A stretch of DNA of 64,000 nucleotides from Endomychus coccineus (taxonomy: Eukaryota; Arthropoda; Insecta; Coleoptera; Endomychidae): contig OY294067.1 of assembly GCA_958510875.1 (NCBI GenBank), forward strand, positions 199,766,524-199,830,523. The letters are read 5' to 3'. Position 1 is the stretch's first letter; each line of letters starts with the position of its first letter. The position numbers were made by a program, and so were the translations under genes. The notes under the pieces were generated by a model. That model made no database searches. It was given only the letters and a program-made list of their open reading frames with translations, and was not told the DNA's origin. Positions 50,521-61,533 of the stretch are shown here, piece by piece.

Positions 50521-51129
50521 TATATTCGTTTCTGTTTTCCAAGACTTCAATCGCTTATATAATTCCAAATGGAAAACCCCGTATTTTTCAACATTATAAT
50601 ATTTGAACTCATCTCATTGGTATAAGCTTCACCCTTGACTATTTTTCCTACTTTGTGAGATAAACAGGAGTTTCAAAAAACTAGATTTCTACTTGATATG
50701 CAGAATTTGTATGTTAAAAACAGAATAAATAGTTTATAGACTAGATTAAGAAAAAGTCCTATGTTTGTACCAAGCTGCAGTCTGATATGTACGAAAATGA
50801 TCTAACTATGCGTGAATGAGAAAGCTCATGTCCGTCTTTTTTGTAAATAGCAAACTGTGAGTATGTAGTCTACGAAAATATTCTATATTATAGCATTGTG
50901 AAAGCTTGTACAATTTTTAGGACTACTCGAATTTTTATTTTCAGTTTGTCTTTCTGGTTGGTTGTTCCTAAAGTTATGATGCATTTGAAGTTCTGGGTTG
51001 GCACTCTAAATGTAAAATGAGAAATATATCATATCCTTTTCCTCAGGAAACATTACATGAAGGATAGCAATCACATTAAAAACGTCGAAAGGGCACCAAT
51101 AGGATCACTTCTATTAAAAGTCATTGCAA
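50521..51129. other. AT-rich spacer, nothing recognised
   Basis: No supported feature. Confidence 0.4.
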
Positions 51130-51430
51130 ATCACTTCTTGAAAGGGAAGTAGATCATTGAAGAACACAATACGATTCGATGCCGCGCCATAGATCAATTA
51201 TTCATGCACATTCAACCAAAGTTCAATCGTTTTGAATTGAGGAGTATAGGTATGAGTATTACTATAGTTGGCAATTACTCTGATTCTATGGCGGGGTTTC
51301 GAATTGCATCGTGTTTATCAATGATCTACTATATTTCAGAGGCTTATATTTACAAAAATATAAAATTCTTACGGGATCAAACTGGTGTAATTGGTTAACA
51401 CGCTAAACTAGGCAACCAGGAATTTGTGAA
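51130..51430. repeat. Palindromic interspersed repeat with tRNA-like A box
   Basis: It is related to 6600-7000. AGATCATTGAAGAACACAAT and CGATTCGATGCCGCGCCATA recur inverted at 51,290-51,335. It is followed by CTGGTGTAATTGGTTAACAC (51,380-51,400), which matches the A-box part of the SINE head. No B box remains here. Confidence 0.6.
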
Positions 51431-51599
51431 AGGGAGTTAGGGAGAGAAGTTCAGAGAGTAGGGAGATGGTCGAGGAATCGTTCGGAGGGGGCTAGACTGT
51501 AGATTTGAAGACTCTAACAATTGAAAACATTTTGGTCGTTTGGCCGGGGTGGGTCACTGAAAATTAAGTAACAATTGAATTTATAGTTCACAATTCTTT

Positions 51600-53480
51600 A
51601 GATTTCTATGGCCGATGTCGACCGATTACATTATTATTATAAATAACGTGAGGTGACCCTTGCGTTTTCCTATTGCCTAGGCAGAAGCTCAATGCACCCC
51701 GTGTCATGGTTTTCCTAGTTACTCGGGAGTGTTCACGATGCTCCTCAGATGAACAAGTTCTGAGGATGTAAGCACCATTTCCTTGGAACATTTTATTTAA
51801 CGTCAGTCTAGTAAAGCGGTTCTCACTAAGGAGTGTTAACCAAGCTCCAGAGGTATATAGGATAGGTTATCACCCAAAATTGTCTACCAGGTTTCAGAGG
51901 TGAACCAACAGCCACCTTTACAAGGAACTGGTAGGTGATTAATGTCCTGAAGATGAGCATCGTCTTCGCATCTAGTCTTAGGATCACCTCAGTTATGAAT
52001 GGCTGCCTAGAGTGTATCTAGGGTAAATCAGTGTTGCGAATTTGCACAAGATGTGAATCGATGTTTCGTTATTCCGTTCGCACCATCTGCACACTATGTG
52101 GATCACTGAGACTCATATTGTGGAGCTGATAATTATATGGTCCGTGTCAGTAGTTTGACATTGGTTTTAACCATATTCCTCAACTTCTGTGACAAGTCTT
52201 CCCTAATGTGTGGTCTAATCAGTGCTTCAACTTCAACTGTACACTAGATTGTCTCTTTGAAGTTATTTTTCGAGATGTTCACCGCTGAGTCAAGGCCTAT
52301 TAAGGCCTCAGCTTTGCAAGCTCATCGGTTATTTCGTTTCCTCTCATTCCAGAATAGGTTAATTTGCTTCTTTCAGTGCTACTCGGTAACAGCGCCTCAT
52401 TGCCGATACCTCCACTTGAAGAATGTGGCGTGTTTGATCAGAGGTATAGTAATACCTTTACCTGGGCATTTGTGGTATATTCCTGCTCCCACCTGTTCAT
52501 GGTTTTCGGCTCCATCAATGAACCAGATTTCATCATGGGGTGGCAGAGCTGACTGGTTGTTGTCTTACTAACCTTCTTTGGAAGGTATACTCGAACGATA
52601 CTTCTTGCAGTAGGCGAATTTGAGGGACAAGCTGTGGTTGATAGCACTTTTTTTGCTGCACTGATATTCTAGTTGTGGTTTTCATAGGAGTTTCTTATCT
52701 AAGTTGCCTCTTAGGTATTTGGATTGGTCGCTGATATTAATCACCTGACCTATTACAGTCAGATTTTTGGTGGGTACTGCTACTTTCTTAGTGAAAACTA
52801 CAATTTCTGTTTTCTTAGGGTTGATTATTCACCCTTTGTCACTGCACCATTCACAAAGTGCGGTCATTGTATTAAGGTCACCAAAGTGTTCAGAAAACTT
52901 CCTGTGACTATTTTGAATACGTCGGCCAGAACACGTGGCATCCTAGGTGGCCACTTCCCTCAATCCACCATCGACCACTATATTTCAGATGGTGGGTGAG
53001 GGTACCCCATCTGTGAAAATCCGCTTCACTCAAAGCCACTCACCATGGTGCTACCTCGAAAGAGGTTTCTGTTATCCATCATGTCATTAATCTAGATTCA
53101 TATGCTTATTGGTTTTTATGAACTCTTTTATCATCAAGAGGTTCGCAGATACTTACAGTGATGGTATTATTGAAAGCGCTCTCTTCATCTAAGAAGGCTC
53201 CCACCGCAAAACCTCCTCCTTCTTTCTGGTTTCCAATGAAGGGAACTGCTGAATGTAAGTGAGTTCCGGGTTCAACAATTGAGCTGGACCCTCTACACAG
53301 GTTGACACCCGGTGATAAGTGCAGCATCGTTCTGCTGGTGCTCCTCGTGCTCTTCAATTCCGAGGAAGCCAGTTCTCATCAGTTGTGCCAATGTCTCCCA
53401 TTCAGATGTATAGTATCCACCAGACGGAAGTTCTATGGTCCCCCTATTTATCTTTCGAATCAGAAATAGTTTCAAAGATA
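51600..53480 (-). pseudogene. LINE of the I/R1-like group, RT to RNase H to CCHC
   Basis: Minus-strand frames carry FAVGAFLDEESAFNNTITVS (RT block around the first Asp, near 53,180), GFSQMGYPHPP (the degraded PQGGVLSP block) and VFKIVTGSFLNTLVTLIQ. Then come RNase-H-like YSGMRGNEITDELAKLRP (52,330-52,280; normally GHSGxxGNExADELA) and IVCRWCERNNETSIHILCKF (a C-x2-C...H-x-C knuckle at about 52,090-52,030). An RNase H domain after RT suggests the I superfamily. No intact frame exceeds 90 codons. The segment is less AT-rich than its neighbours. The endonuclease was not found. Confidence 0.7.
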
Positions 53481-54640
53481 CATATGGGTCGATTTCAGAG
53501 TTTTTCCAATTTCGTGATTAAAAGGTTAACTGTAGACAACCATAATACCGTACGAAGAATACTCGCAGAGATTGTGTTACTCCCCGCGAAATTATACTGA
53601 ACAGAGCCTTTTAGATTCAATTCTCTCCTGCGCTCATATTCCACTCAACTTATCAACATTATTGATATTCCTCATAGGGTTAAATGAGTGACATACTCTA
53701 TCAGAACTTTATCACATAAGCTCCACTAATATTAATCGGAAAATGCCACAATTCTGAATATAATAACCCGGAAATTCTTCAGACTCTAATGGGGTATATA
53801 TTTAGTTGTTCAATTTAAGTTTCGTTCTACATAACGAACTACTACTATTAAAACTACATTAGTAAAAACTCTCTATAAGCACTACAGGAAGTGTGCCTGC
53901 TACAATCGTTGATTTTCCTTGCACACTGAGGATATGTAGGTATCAAATATCACCTTCTGCCACCTCATTATCATAAGATTCTATTTTGATAGCTAAAGTT
54001 CGCAATAAGTATGTGAATTGAGGTATATGATAAGGCTAGAGTTGATGATTATTTAATTTGTCATTCAAATAATTGTAACGTTTATATTGCAGTAATAAAC
54101 TTCATTAACTAATGACTATACATCTAGATAATAGATGATGATCATTCCATACCTTGAAATAAAACGGTATAGAATTATAAAACTTTATCATTCTAGTTGC
54201 CTCTTCGACTGTTTCAATTCCACTACAGAAAGTTTGCCATGTGTCTTTTTGAGCTGCCCTTGTTCGCTCAGTTTCTTTATGATTATCAATGGAAAAATAG
54301 CTTTATGTACCAAACTACTAATGGAAATATTTTAGGCACAGGATGCGGAAATTGACCAATGTGGCCGAGTTGGGCAATACGTCAATTTCCTAAAGACTTC
54401 TTTAGCTAATGTGTTACATGCAAGATTTTTTCTACAATCGCCAAATTTTTTTAATAAATGGAATCTGAATCATTCTCAAAAATACTAAGCTGCGAATATA
54501 ACGAAAATCGATCTTGTTGGCTAGCTGATGTTGTTTACAAACAATAATTTGAAAATAAATATTGAAAAGTTCATCCCAGTTATTCCGTAACAAATCAAAA
54601 AATGTACGATTCCGTGTCTTCTGATATAGAAAATGCAGAA
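53481..54640. other. Non-coding sequence, nothing recognised
   Basis: No supported feature in 1.16 kb. Confidence 0.4.
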
Positions 54641-54649
54641 AAGTCATGA

Positions 54650-54760
54650 GAATGCTTATAGCAAAGAAATCAAAATCAACGTATGAGGCAGGAAGAAATT
54701 TGAAGCTTGGTGCAAGCAGAGAAAAGTGATTAACGTCTCAGAATGAGTGGTTCTGGTCAG
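54650..54760 (+). pseudogene. Crypton-like recombinase N-terminal relic
   Basis: Across one frame shift the plus strand reads KSKSTYEAG then KKFEAWCKQRKVINVSEN. This parallels EKSRKKYELQYGKFMTWCQS and KKVNKYAEN in the 18.3-kb Crypton. Only about 35 residues of the DNA-binding domain remain. Confidence 0.5.
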
Positions 54761-55479
54761 GGATGGTCAGGTCATGGAAAGTGAAGAATTGAATAGTTCA
54801 CATGTGAAGGAAAGAAATATTGTAAATAATTTAGAGAATCAAAATCAATTTAAAACAAGGTTGAGTTAACAGAAGCAATATTGTTATGTTTGGTCTTACA
54901 CGAAAATTAATTAAAATAATATTAACAGAACGATGTTTTATTACATTTCAATTTATTGGAAACTAATACTTCCATATACAAAAATACAACCTTACGTCAT
55001 AACTCTAATTCCGAAATTTGTTTGGAAGAAGTAATAACGCCACTACATGTGGAAAATAATTTTATTCCAATTCCATAAATAACTAAGACATACCTAAAAA
55101 ACGAAAATTGGGGATATCGAGTTTTCTCAAATAACTCTAAGACAAATGACGATAATCAATATTTGATTTCATCATTAACATTTCCCAAAAGAAGAGATCG
55201 AGGATGAGAGGTTAATTTTTTGTTATCTCTTATACTTATCGAGATTCCCTATTGAAACATCGAAATTTAGCCATCCTGTATTCCTATCTTCAGGAAATAT
55301 GTTATATTAATTCATCGCTATCGTCGCCAAATTTTGAAATATAACCGGATAAGGAATTTCTGAGATACTGTGAAGTTATCAATTCAATAAATTCCAATTT
55401 ACTTTTTGAAGAATTGAATCAACACAATAGATTTGAACGCAATGTTACACTATAACTAACTCTCTTTTGCATAATCTAG
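54761..55479. other. AT-rich spacer, nothing recognised
   Basis: No supported feature. Confidence 0.4.
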
Positions 55480-57720
55480 AAAGGCATTCTCACATATAAT
55501 TTGAACTTGAATATTCTGAATAAAGATGCCTCAAACTATAATCTATTCTTAGATGCAATGGGGGAATTTAATCTAATTATAACTGTTCATGAACCTACCA
55601 GAATCACTAATAACTCTAGCACATGTATTGATAACATCTTGACATCTTTGAAGAATGATATGTCCGAAGTTAAGCTCACTGATCATTGTATTTCAGAACA
55701 TTGTAGTATTGAGTTCAATATAAACTTCATAATTGAGAATTATGTATGTAGAAACCATTTACAACGTGTCATTAATGAAGAATCTATTCAAAATTTCAAT
55801 TCCGAACTCAACAGAACAGATTGGCACGACATTTATAATCGAACTTCTACAAAAAAATATTTTCAACTATTTTGGCTAAAGCTTCTGAATATAATAAATA
55901 TACATTTCTCAACAAAAAAGATCAGGAGAGACAACCTATCAAATATTGACATAGTACACAGATAAACTCAGATTCATATGAGGAACAAACTGCATGCTCT
56001 ACACACGATGAACTAAACATTTTGAAAGCCAATTATAGTAGAGAAATTATTATAAATGCCAAAAAGCTGCATCAGCAATTTTGTAAAATCAGCTTGAAAT
56101 AAAAACAAAGCAGCGTGTAAAATCATGAATTCAGAAATCAAACCGGTGACTATTGAAAAGGAAGTAATTAAACTAACAACAACAAACGGTAGCTACATAT
56201 TTTTTCTACAGTGGGAGAACAGACTCAAAGTTCATTGGAAACCTCCAACATCAGTCTCACCTGAGTAACTTTGAAGGTAATAACTTAAATTCTTTCAATT
56301 CTTTTTATCCTTCAACTATAAGGATAGATCAAGTAGAAACATACATTGATAAATTAGAAAACTCCAGCACATACGAGATTTTCAATGTCAATTCAAAAGT
56401 GATAAGAAGTGCTAAACCTTACATATCAGAAAAATTGACCCACATCTTTAACAAATTCAAAATCTTGAAGTAACGAAAGTGGTTCCTATACACAAAAAGG
56501 GAATACTGATGATCCTAACTATTTCGGACCAATCTCAATCCCACAGGTCATTTCAGAAATATTTGAGCCATTTTTGCAAAATAATCTATCATATCTCTCA
56601 GAAAAATATAAAATCCTCTGTAATAAACAATATGGATACAGAACAAATATGGCAACTATCCATGCAGTCCTTGGAACAATTGAGCAAATACTACTGAGAA
56701 TTTGAGGGCCAGGGTGTAGCAGGTGTATTTCTTGACCAACGGACGGCTTTCGACTGGGTTATTCAGAAAATATTGCTTGATAAACTGTGGTACTATGATT
56801 TCAGAGATACACATCATGCCATTTTAAGGACTACTCGTGAAAGCGTAGACAAAAAGTTTTTTCAAGTAACGAGGTCTACCTCAAGAATCTATCTTAGGTC
56901 AGATATTATTTTTCATGTACATTAATGACTTTCCAGGTAATATTATATCAGATTGAATGATTTTCGCTCATGACACAGACTTAGTAGCCTAGGCAAAAAC
57001 CAAGATTGAACTGAATGATGAAGAACAAGGGACCCTTTCCACTTCTAAAGACTGGTTGAGAGCAAACAAACTAAAAATGAGCGAAGGAAAAACACAAAGA
57101 ATGTCAATTCGTACCAAGACAACTCATCTATCACATTTCTAATAATCATCTTGGACAGCAATTCCAGTTGGAACAAGCACACTGACAACCTTTCGAATAA
57201 ACTGAACACTGCTCCAACTATTTATTGCGGAATTTTTTACAGTGTAGCCTCATGGTATAGTACCATGTGGATACTCACCACAAATCATAAGCTTTTCCAG
57301 AATTCAAAAGGAAGCAATCCGTACTGGGACAGTAACCGTAGTGTAACCAGGAGAATCCACTGTGAACGTTTATTTAGAAATTCTAACAGTTCCATCTATT
57401 TTCTTTTTCAACACAATTTCGCTAGCGACTAATCATTTTAATTTGAAGTGAAATATTAACTATCACGGTTATAATAGAAGAAACAAAGACCTGATTAGTA
57501 TTCCTGGTCACAGATTGATCAAAACTCATAGAACCCCGAAATACATGACTATAGAAATGTACAACAAATTACCCAAACAAATAACTATTAACTGTACTAC
57601 CCATTTGGCTGTCTTGAATAATTGGAAATTTGTAACAAGTGTGATGAATATTATATTCTATTCTATATACTATGAGATGAATTCGATCGATACCCTCTGT
57701 ACAAGGCCTGTACGCAGAGT
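55480..57720 (+). pseudogene. Jockey-like LINE ORF2, 5'-truncated
   Basis: It starts in the endonuclease: MNLNILNKDASNYNLFLDAM then VHEPTRITNNSSTCIDNILT and LTDHCISEHCSIEF, where the SDH block has become SEH. RT blocks follow across shifts: KVVPIHKKG-like (VVPIHKKGI), YFGPISIPQVISEIFEPFL, GYRTNMATIHAVL and FLDQRTAFDWV. Then GLPQESILGQILFFMYINDF, MIFAHDTDLVA (catalytic FADD is FAHD) and LDSNSSWNKHTDNL. The C-terminal tail IPGHRLIKTHRTPKYMTIEM and YNKLPKQI ends near 57,720. Both the endonuclease His/Asp block and the RT catalytic pair are damaged, and there are about eight frame breaks. It is distinct in sequence from the split LINE at 20-28 kb. Confidence 0.85.
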
Positions 57721-58059
57721 ACCATGGTTAGTGTGACATCATTAACAAGAGGATTGGAGTTGAGAAGAAGCCAACGACATTATAGTTTAGTCTCAATGGC
57801 AGTATTGCGTGTGACAAATGACAAATATTAGAATGAAACATAGTTTCACCTCTTTCTTGTAGAAAAGTATATGTTGCACTAGTTCCTAAGGTATCCCTGT
57901 GTGATTGGACTATATTTTTACCTGTGAATAAGCAAGTGCGTATAAGAGTGTTATGACTAGATAAAGTGCGCAAAATGGCATCCTAAGTAGATGTTTATAT
58001 TGGTTTTTCCTCGTTTCGTGTCGTACGTACAGTTAACTGACGTTTGTTAGTTAATTACC
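57721..58059. other. Spacer, possible upstream part of a THAP-encoding transposon
   Basis: No frame. It lies directly upstream of the THAP-like start. Confidence 0.3.
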
Positions 58060-58260
58060 TATGAGGAATGAATGTTATGCTCCTGGCTGCAAGGGGAATT
58101 ACAACAATGGGCCAAAAGTACAAATGTTTAGTACTCCTAAAATCACTACTAACAAACTATGGAAACAATGAATATTGGCTGTCCCTGGAAAGATTCCATG
58201 ATAACAATGATAACCGAACAAGATTCTTGTAGTGGTACCGTAGTGTGTACATTTTGTCAA
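58060..58260 (+). pseudogene. THAP-domain fragment
   Basis: The plus frame from 58,062 reads MRNECYAPGCKGNYNNGPKV then QMFSTPKITTNKLWKQ and, after a stop, ILAVPGK. C-x4-C, then FxxP and a Trp at the usual distance fit the N-terminal half of a THAP zinc finger, a DNA-binding domain of P-element and other transposases as well as host genes. A CVHFV-like piece in another frame at about 58,240 could be the degraded C-x2-H end. Nothing transposase-like follows before the PLE. Confidence 0.55.
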
Positions 58261-58586
58261 TAATTTGGGAATTAGAACAAATTAGATACAAAATAATAAT
58301 ACATTCAACAGTAAAGCGAAGAACAATTTTTCTAAACATAACAAACTGAGTATCATGTATTCTCATGCTGTTGATAATTCAAGACCATCATCATTCCATC
58401 TTATCGATTTGGGTCACAAGGAATAACTATAAGACCCGATCAAATTATGGAGGCGCATCTTTCGTGCTGAGATGCTCTAAAAACCAGACCGTAGAGCTGA
58501 AGGTTATAGAGCTAGCTCTACTTCAGAAGTTGGAGAATAAAACTCAAATTTTACACAAAACTTTTAACATTTAATTTAAAAATGCT

Positions 58587-58620
58587 GACAAATTGTTTCA
58601 CCACACTGTGGCATTATCAA
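58587..58620 (-). ncRNA. Hammerhead-like hairpin 3' of the PLE frame
   Basis: Minus strand: TTGATAA, extra T, stem II GCCAC/GTGGT around AGT, GAA, near-palindromic ACAATTTGT, C. Same order as the other PLE motifs, with a non-consensus core. It is in the sense orientation with the RT frame. Confidence 0.5.
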
Positions 58621-58669
58621 AGCGAGGAGTTATCAACTAAAGCTAAATCTAAAAGTATGTCCTTGAATA

Positions 58670-60880
58670 TCAGGGATCAGAATGTGGTGCAAATTGAGGG
58701 ATGGGGGTGGATAATGGTGGGAGTGTGTTTACAAAATTGTTAACAAGCGGTGAATTATATGTGTCGATTTGATCATTTAATATTACATTATTATTGTTTT
58801 TTGCGTGTTTCAAAATTTCTATGGATTCTAATATATTAAGTTTATGTCCTTTTTCCTGAATATGTAAAATATCAGGATTAAGGGTGAAATTGTGGTTATG
58901 TTCTAACAGGTGATTTGCGTAATCAGAGTCTTCTTTTTTGAGCCTGTAACTTCTCAAATGTTCATTGAACCTTACGCTGAAACTGCGTCCAGTTTGTCCT
59001 ATGTACAAAGCACTACAGTCATCACATCTCAGTCTGTAAACTCCAGATTTCTTTAAGTTATCTTTTTTAGATTTCGAGTTATTAATATACGAGCATAGGT
59101 TATTTGTTGTTTTAAAGGCGACGTTTTTATTCTGTTTTTTAAGGAATTGAGATATTTTTAGTGAATGTTTATCTAAATATGTTAGACATGTGAAATTTGA
59201 TTCTGTATTATTATTAATTTGCGGATAAATTATGCTTAAGGCTTTTTTATTGAGTTTATTTTGGAGTATTTTATTAATAATCTTGACATTATAACCGTTA
59301 TTTTTGGCAATATCTACGATTCTGTTTAATTCTAAATGGAAATTATCTTTACTTAATGGGACATTAATTAATCTATGTATCATACAATTATATGCTGCTA
59401 GCTTATGTGATTGTGGATGTAAAGAAGTGTTGTGTATTGTGGTATCTGTGTGGGTGGGCTTGTGATAAATAGCGAAAGAAAAGTAATTATTTGTGTGTGA
59501 AATTGTCAGATCTAAAAAGTTTAAGGACTTGTTGTTTTCCATCTCTAATGTGAATTCTATATTTGGGTGTAAGTTGTTGATATAGGTGATAAAAGAATTT
59601 ATTTGACGGTTACTGCCTGTATAGCAAGCGATTACGTCGTCAACATAGCGATACCAATATACAAACATGTGCTGAAAATTGGAATTTAAAATCTTAGTTT
59701 CCAAGTAATTCATAAATATTTCTGCTAGCAACGGAGATAATGGCGAACCCATGGGGGGTCCGGTGTTCTGTTTGTAATATTTATCGTTAATTGTGAAATA
59801 ATTTTGGTCTATGCAAAGTGAGATTAAACTTAATATTTCCTGTGTTATTGCCGGTAAAGTATTATTGCGGATTAAAAGATCTTCAATTAGAGTGATGGTC
59901 AATTGTGTGGGAATACTTGGAAAAAGGTTCTTGACATCAAAAGATACAAGTTTGATATTTGTCTTTAGTTCTACATCTTTTATTTTTTCTATTAACTGGA
60001 AAGAGTTTTTTATACTGTATTTAGGTTTAAAGTTTGTATATGTTGATATTATGTTGACTAACTTTTTCGCTATTTTTTGACAGGGTGCATTGATATATGA
60101 ACAGACGGGTCTCATGGGAGTATCGTCTTTGTGAATTTTTAATAAACCATAAAGAGAAGGTGGTTGAGGATTCATGTTCATTAAACGAGGCTTCTCATAT
60201 TCAGTCAAAATATATTGGATATTTTTGAGAGAATTTTTAATATTTGCCTGGAATTTCATTGTAGGGTCTGATTTTAGTTCTATAAATTTTGTTGGATCTA
60301 AAAATTGATCAATTTTTTCTAAATATGTAGGTTTATCTATTGCAATTATTGTATTACCTTTGTCGGCTTTAGTGAACACGATATTATTTTTAATTGTCTT
60401 TTCATTAAGTATTTTAGCAATTTTAATTTCTGGATTTACGAATTTGCTAGAAGTTAATTTAGTAGAATTTATCAGTATATCGGTTGCATTATATTTAATT
60501 TTTGTTTCTGACTGTTTGAGTGCAACTTCTGTTTCAACAGTAAGGTTTTCAAAGTGTTTATTATTGGGTTTAAATGGGATATTATATTTAAAGCCTTTGT
60601 TAAGTAAATTGATTTCTGACACACTGAAAGTTACTTCTGATAAGTTTACAAATCTACTGTGATAATTGAATTTTTGCTCATCTGCTAGAGAAGTGTTCGG
60701 TTTTTTATTATTTGTGAAATTAGCTTCTTTGTTAGTTTTGTTTTGGATTAAACTGTTTAACTTTTTCTTCTGTTTCAAGAATTTATTATGTACTATTGAT
60801 GAGATTTTTTCGCGAATATTATTATCAAGTATATCAAATTCTATATTATGGAGCTTAAAGGTGAGTTGTGAATGTAGTAC
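58670..60880 (-). CDS. Penelope-like reverse transcriptase / GIY-YIG endonuclease, 5'-truncated, conserved domains open
   Basis: The minus frame is open from the element edge (60,880) to 58,670, about 736 codons. No ATG lies near its start (first is about 200 codons in), so the N-terminus is cut off. Counting from the TTG at 60,778: RT palm LVSFDVKNLFPSIP (Asp281), GPPMGSPLSPLLAE (340-353), YRYVDDVIA with both catalytic Asp (380-381), NFLDL (420-424). An HKLAAYNCMIHRL block (458-470) and NNGY lead to GIY-YIG: GVYRLRCDDC (579-588), YIGQTGRS (592-599), Arg603, His607, and Glu651 in LESIEI. CxxC between GVY and YIG is typical of PLEs. RT copies RNA onto target DNA nicked by the endonuclease. No stops or shifts, so this is the youngest-looking retroelement here. 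Confidence 0.9.
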   Translation of the reverse strand, partial: VLHSQLTFKLHNIEFDILDNNIREKISSIVHNKFLKQKKKLNSLIQNKTNKEANFTNNKKPNTSLADEQKFNYHSRFVNLSEVTFSVSEINLLNKGFKYNIPFKPNNKHFENLTVETEVALKQSETKIKYNATDILINSTKLTSSKFVNPEIKIAKILNEKTIKNNIVFTKADKGNTIIAIDKPTYLEKIDQFLDPTKFIELKSDPTMKFQANIKNSLKNIQYILTEYEKPRLMNMNPQPPSLYGLLKIHKDDTPMRPVCSYINAPCQKIAKKLVNIISTYTNFKPKYSIKNSFQLIEKIKDVELKTNIKLVSFDVKNLFPSIPTQLTITLIEDLLIRNNTLPAITQEILSLISLCIDQNYFTINDKYYKQNTGPPMGSPLSPLLAEIFMNYLETKILNSNFQHMFVYWYRYVDDVIACYTGSNRQINSFITYINNLHPNIEFTLEMENNKSLNFLDLTISHTNNYFSFAIYHKPTHTDTTIHNTSLHPQSHKLAAYNCMIHRLINVPLSKDNFHLELNRIVDIAKNNGYNVKIINKILQNKLNKKALSIIYPQINNNTESNFTCLTYLDKHSLKISQFLKKQNKNVAFKTTNNLCSYINNSKSKKDNLKKSGVYRLRCDDCSALYIGQTGRSFSVRFNEHLRSYRLKKEDSDYANHLLEHNHNFTLNPDILHIQEKGHKLNILESIEILKHAKNNNNVILNDQIDTYNSPLVNNFVNTLPPLSTPIPQFAPHSDP

Positions 60881-61023
60881 TAGAGCTAGCTCTAGTCACA
60901 GAAGGTCACAGATTGCCAAACCATATAAATTGTGGTAGTTATAGAATATATGGTGTGTATATGCAGATTTTTTCCAAGATGTGTATCGACGTATATCACG
61001 TGATCATTTCTGTGAAGGTGTCA

Positions 61024-61330
61024 TGACGTCGGTATGAACTGTCATGGTGGGTGTATGAACTGTCATAGCGGATCTATGAATTGTTATGACTGGCTGTATG
61101 TGCCATCTATGTATGACCTCCTTGTGTGCACCATCGAACTGTCACGGCGGATCTAGGAACTGTCATGGCGTATTTATGAACTGTGCGCTCCATCGAAATG
61201 TCATAGCTTATGTATGAAGTGTCATGTATGTCTCTTCGGGCCATATATGAACGGCTATGGGGTCTGTGAAAACTGTTACTGCTGTCCGTCAACTGATATG
61301 AATGAACTGTTGAAGCGTCTGTCATCTTCA
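61024..61330. repeat. Degenerate minisatellite, about 24-bp unit
   Basis: Repeats of the type TGAACTGTCATGGYGGRTCTA occur about ten times with substitutions and indels, for example ATGAACTGTCAT, GAACTGTCACGGCGGATCTA and GAACTGTCATGGCGTATTTA. It begins about 130 bp beyond the PLE. Confidence 0.7.
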
Positions 61331-61533
61331 ACGTGGCGTCTATCATGTGAACTCCTACTTGTCAATAGTTGAGGTATCATGACGTCTCTGACGTGTGTGG
61401 AATGTACAAGCTGCTGTAAAGCAATGGTTTATGTTGAGGATATATCTATGAGCCGTCACATACATAGTTGTCATTGAGTTGTCAATCATTCTAAATACGA
61501 GTAGTGTGGGTACTAAAACGCTGGTATACGCAC

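Larger units (their letters stand above)
58521..60880 (-). mobile_element. Penelope-like element, 2.36 kb, with 14-bp target duplication
   Basis: Flanked by TAGAGCTAGCTCTA on both sides (58,507-58,520 and 60,881-60,894), itself a perfect palindrome. The element is minus-strand: a coding region truncated at its 5' edge, a short 3' region and a hammerhead-like hairpin 50 bases past the stop. No (TA)n tract adjoins this copy. Confidence 0.88.

Noticed and set aside
59811..60938. Plus-strand open frames of 89-100 codons
   Set aside because: They are antisense shadows of the intact PLE coding frame.
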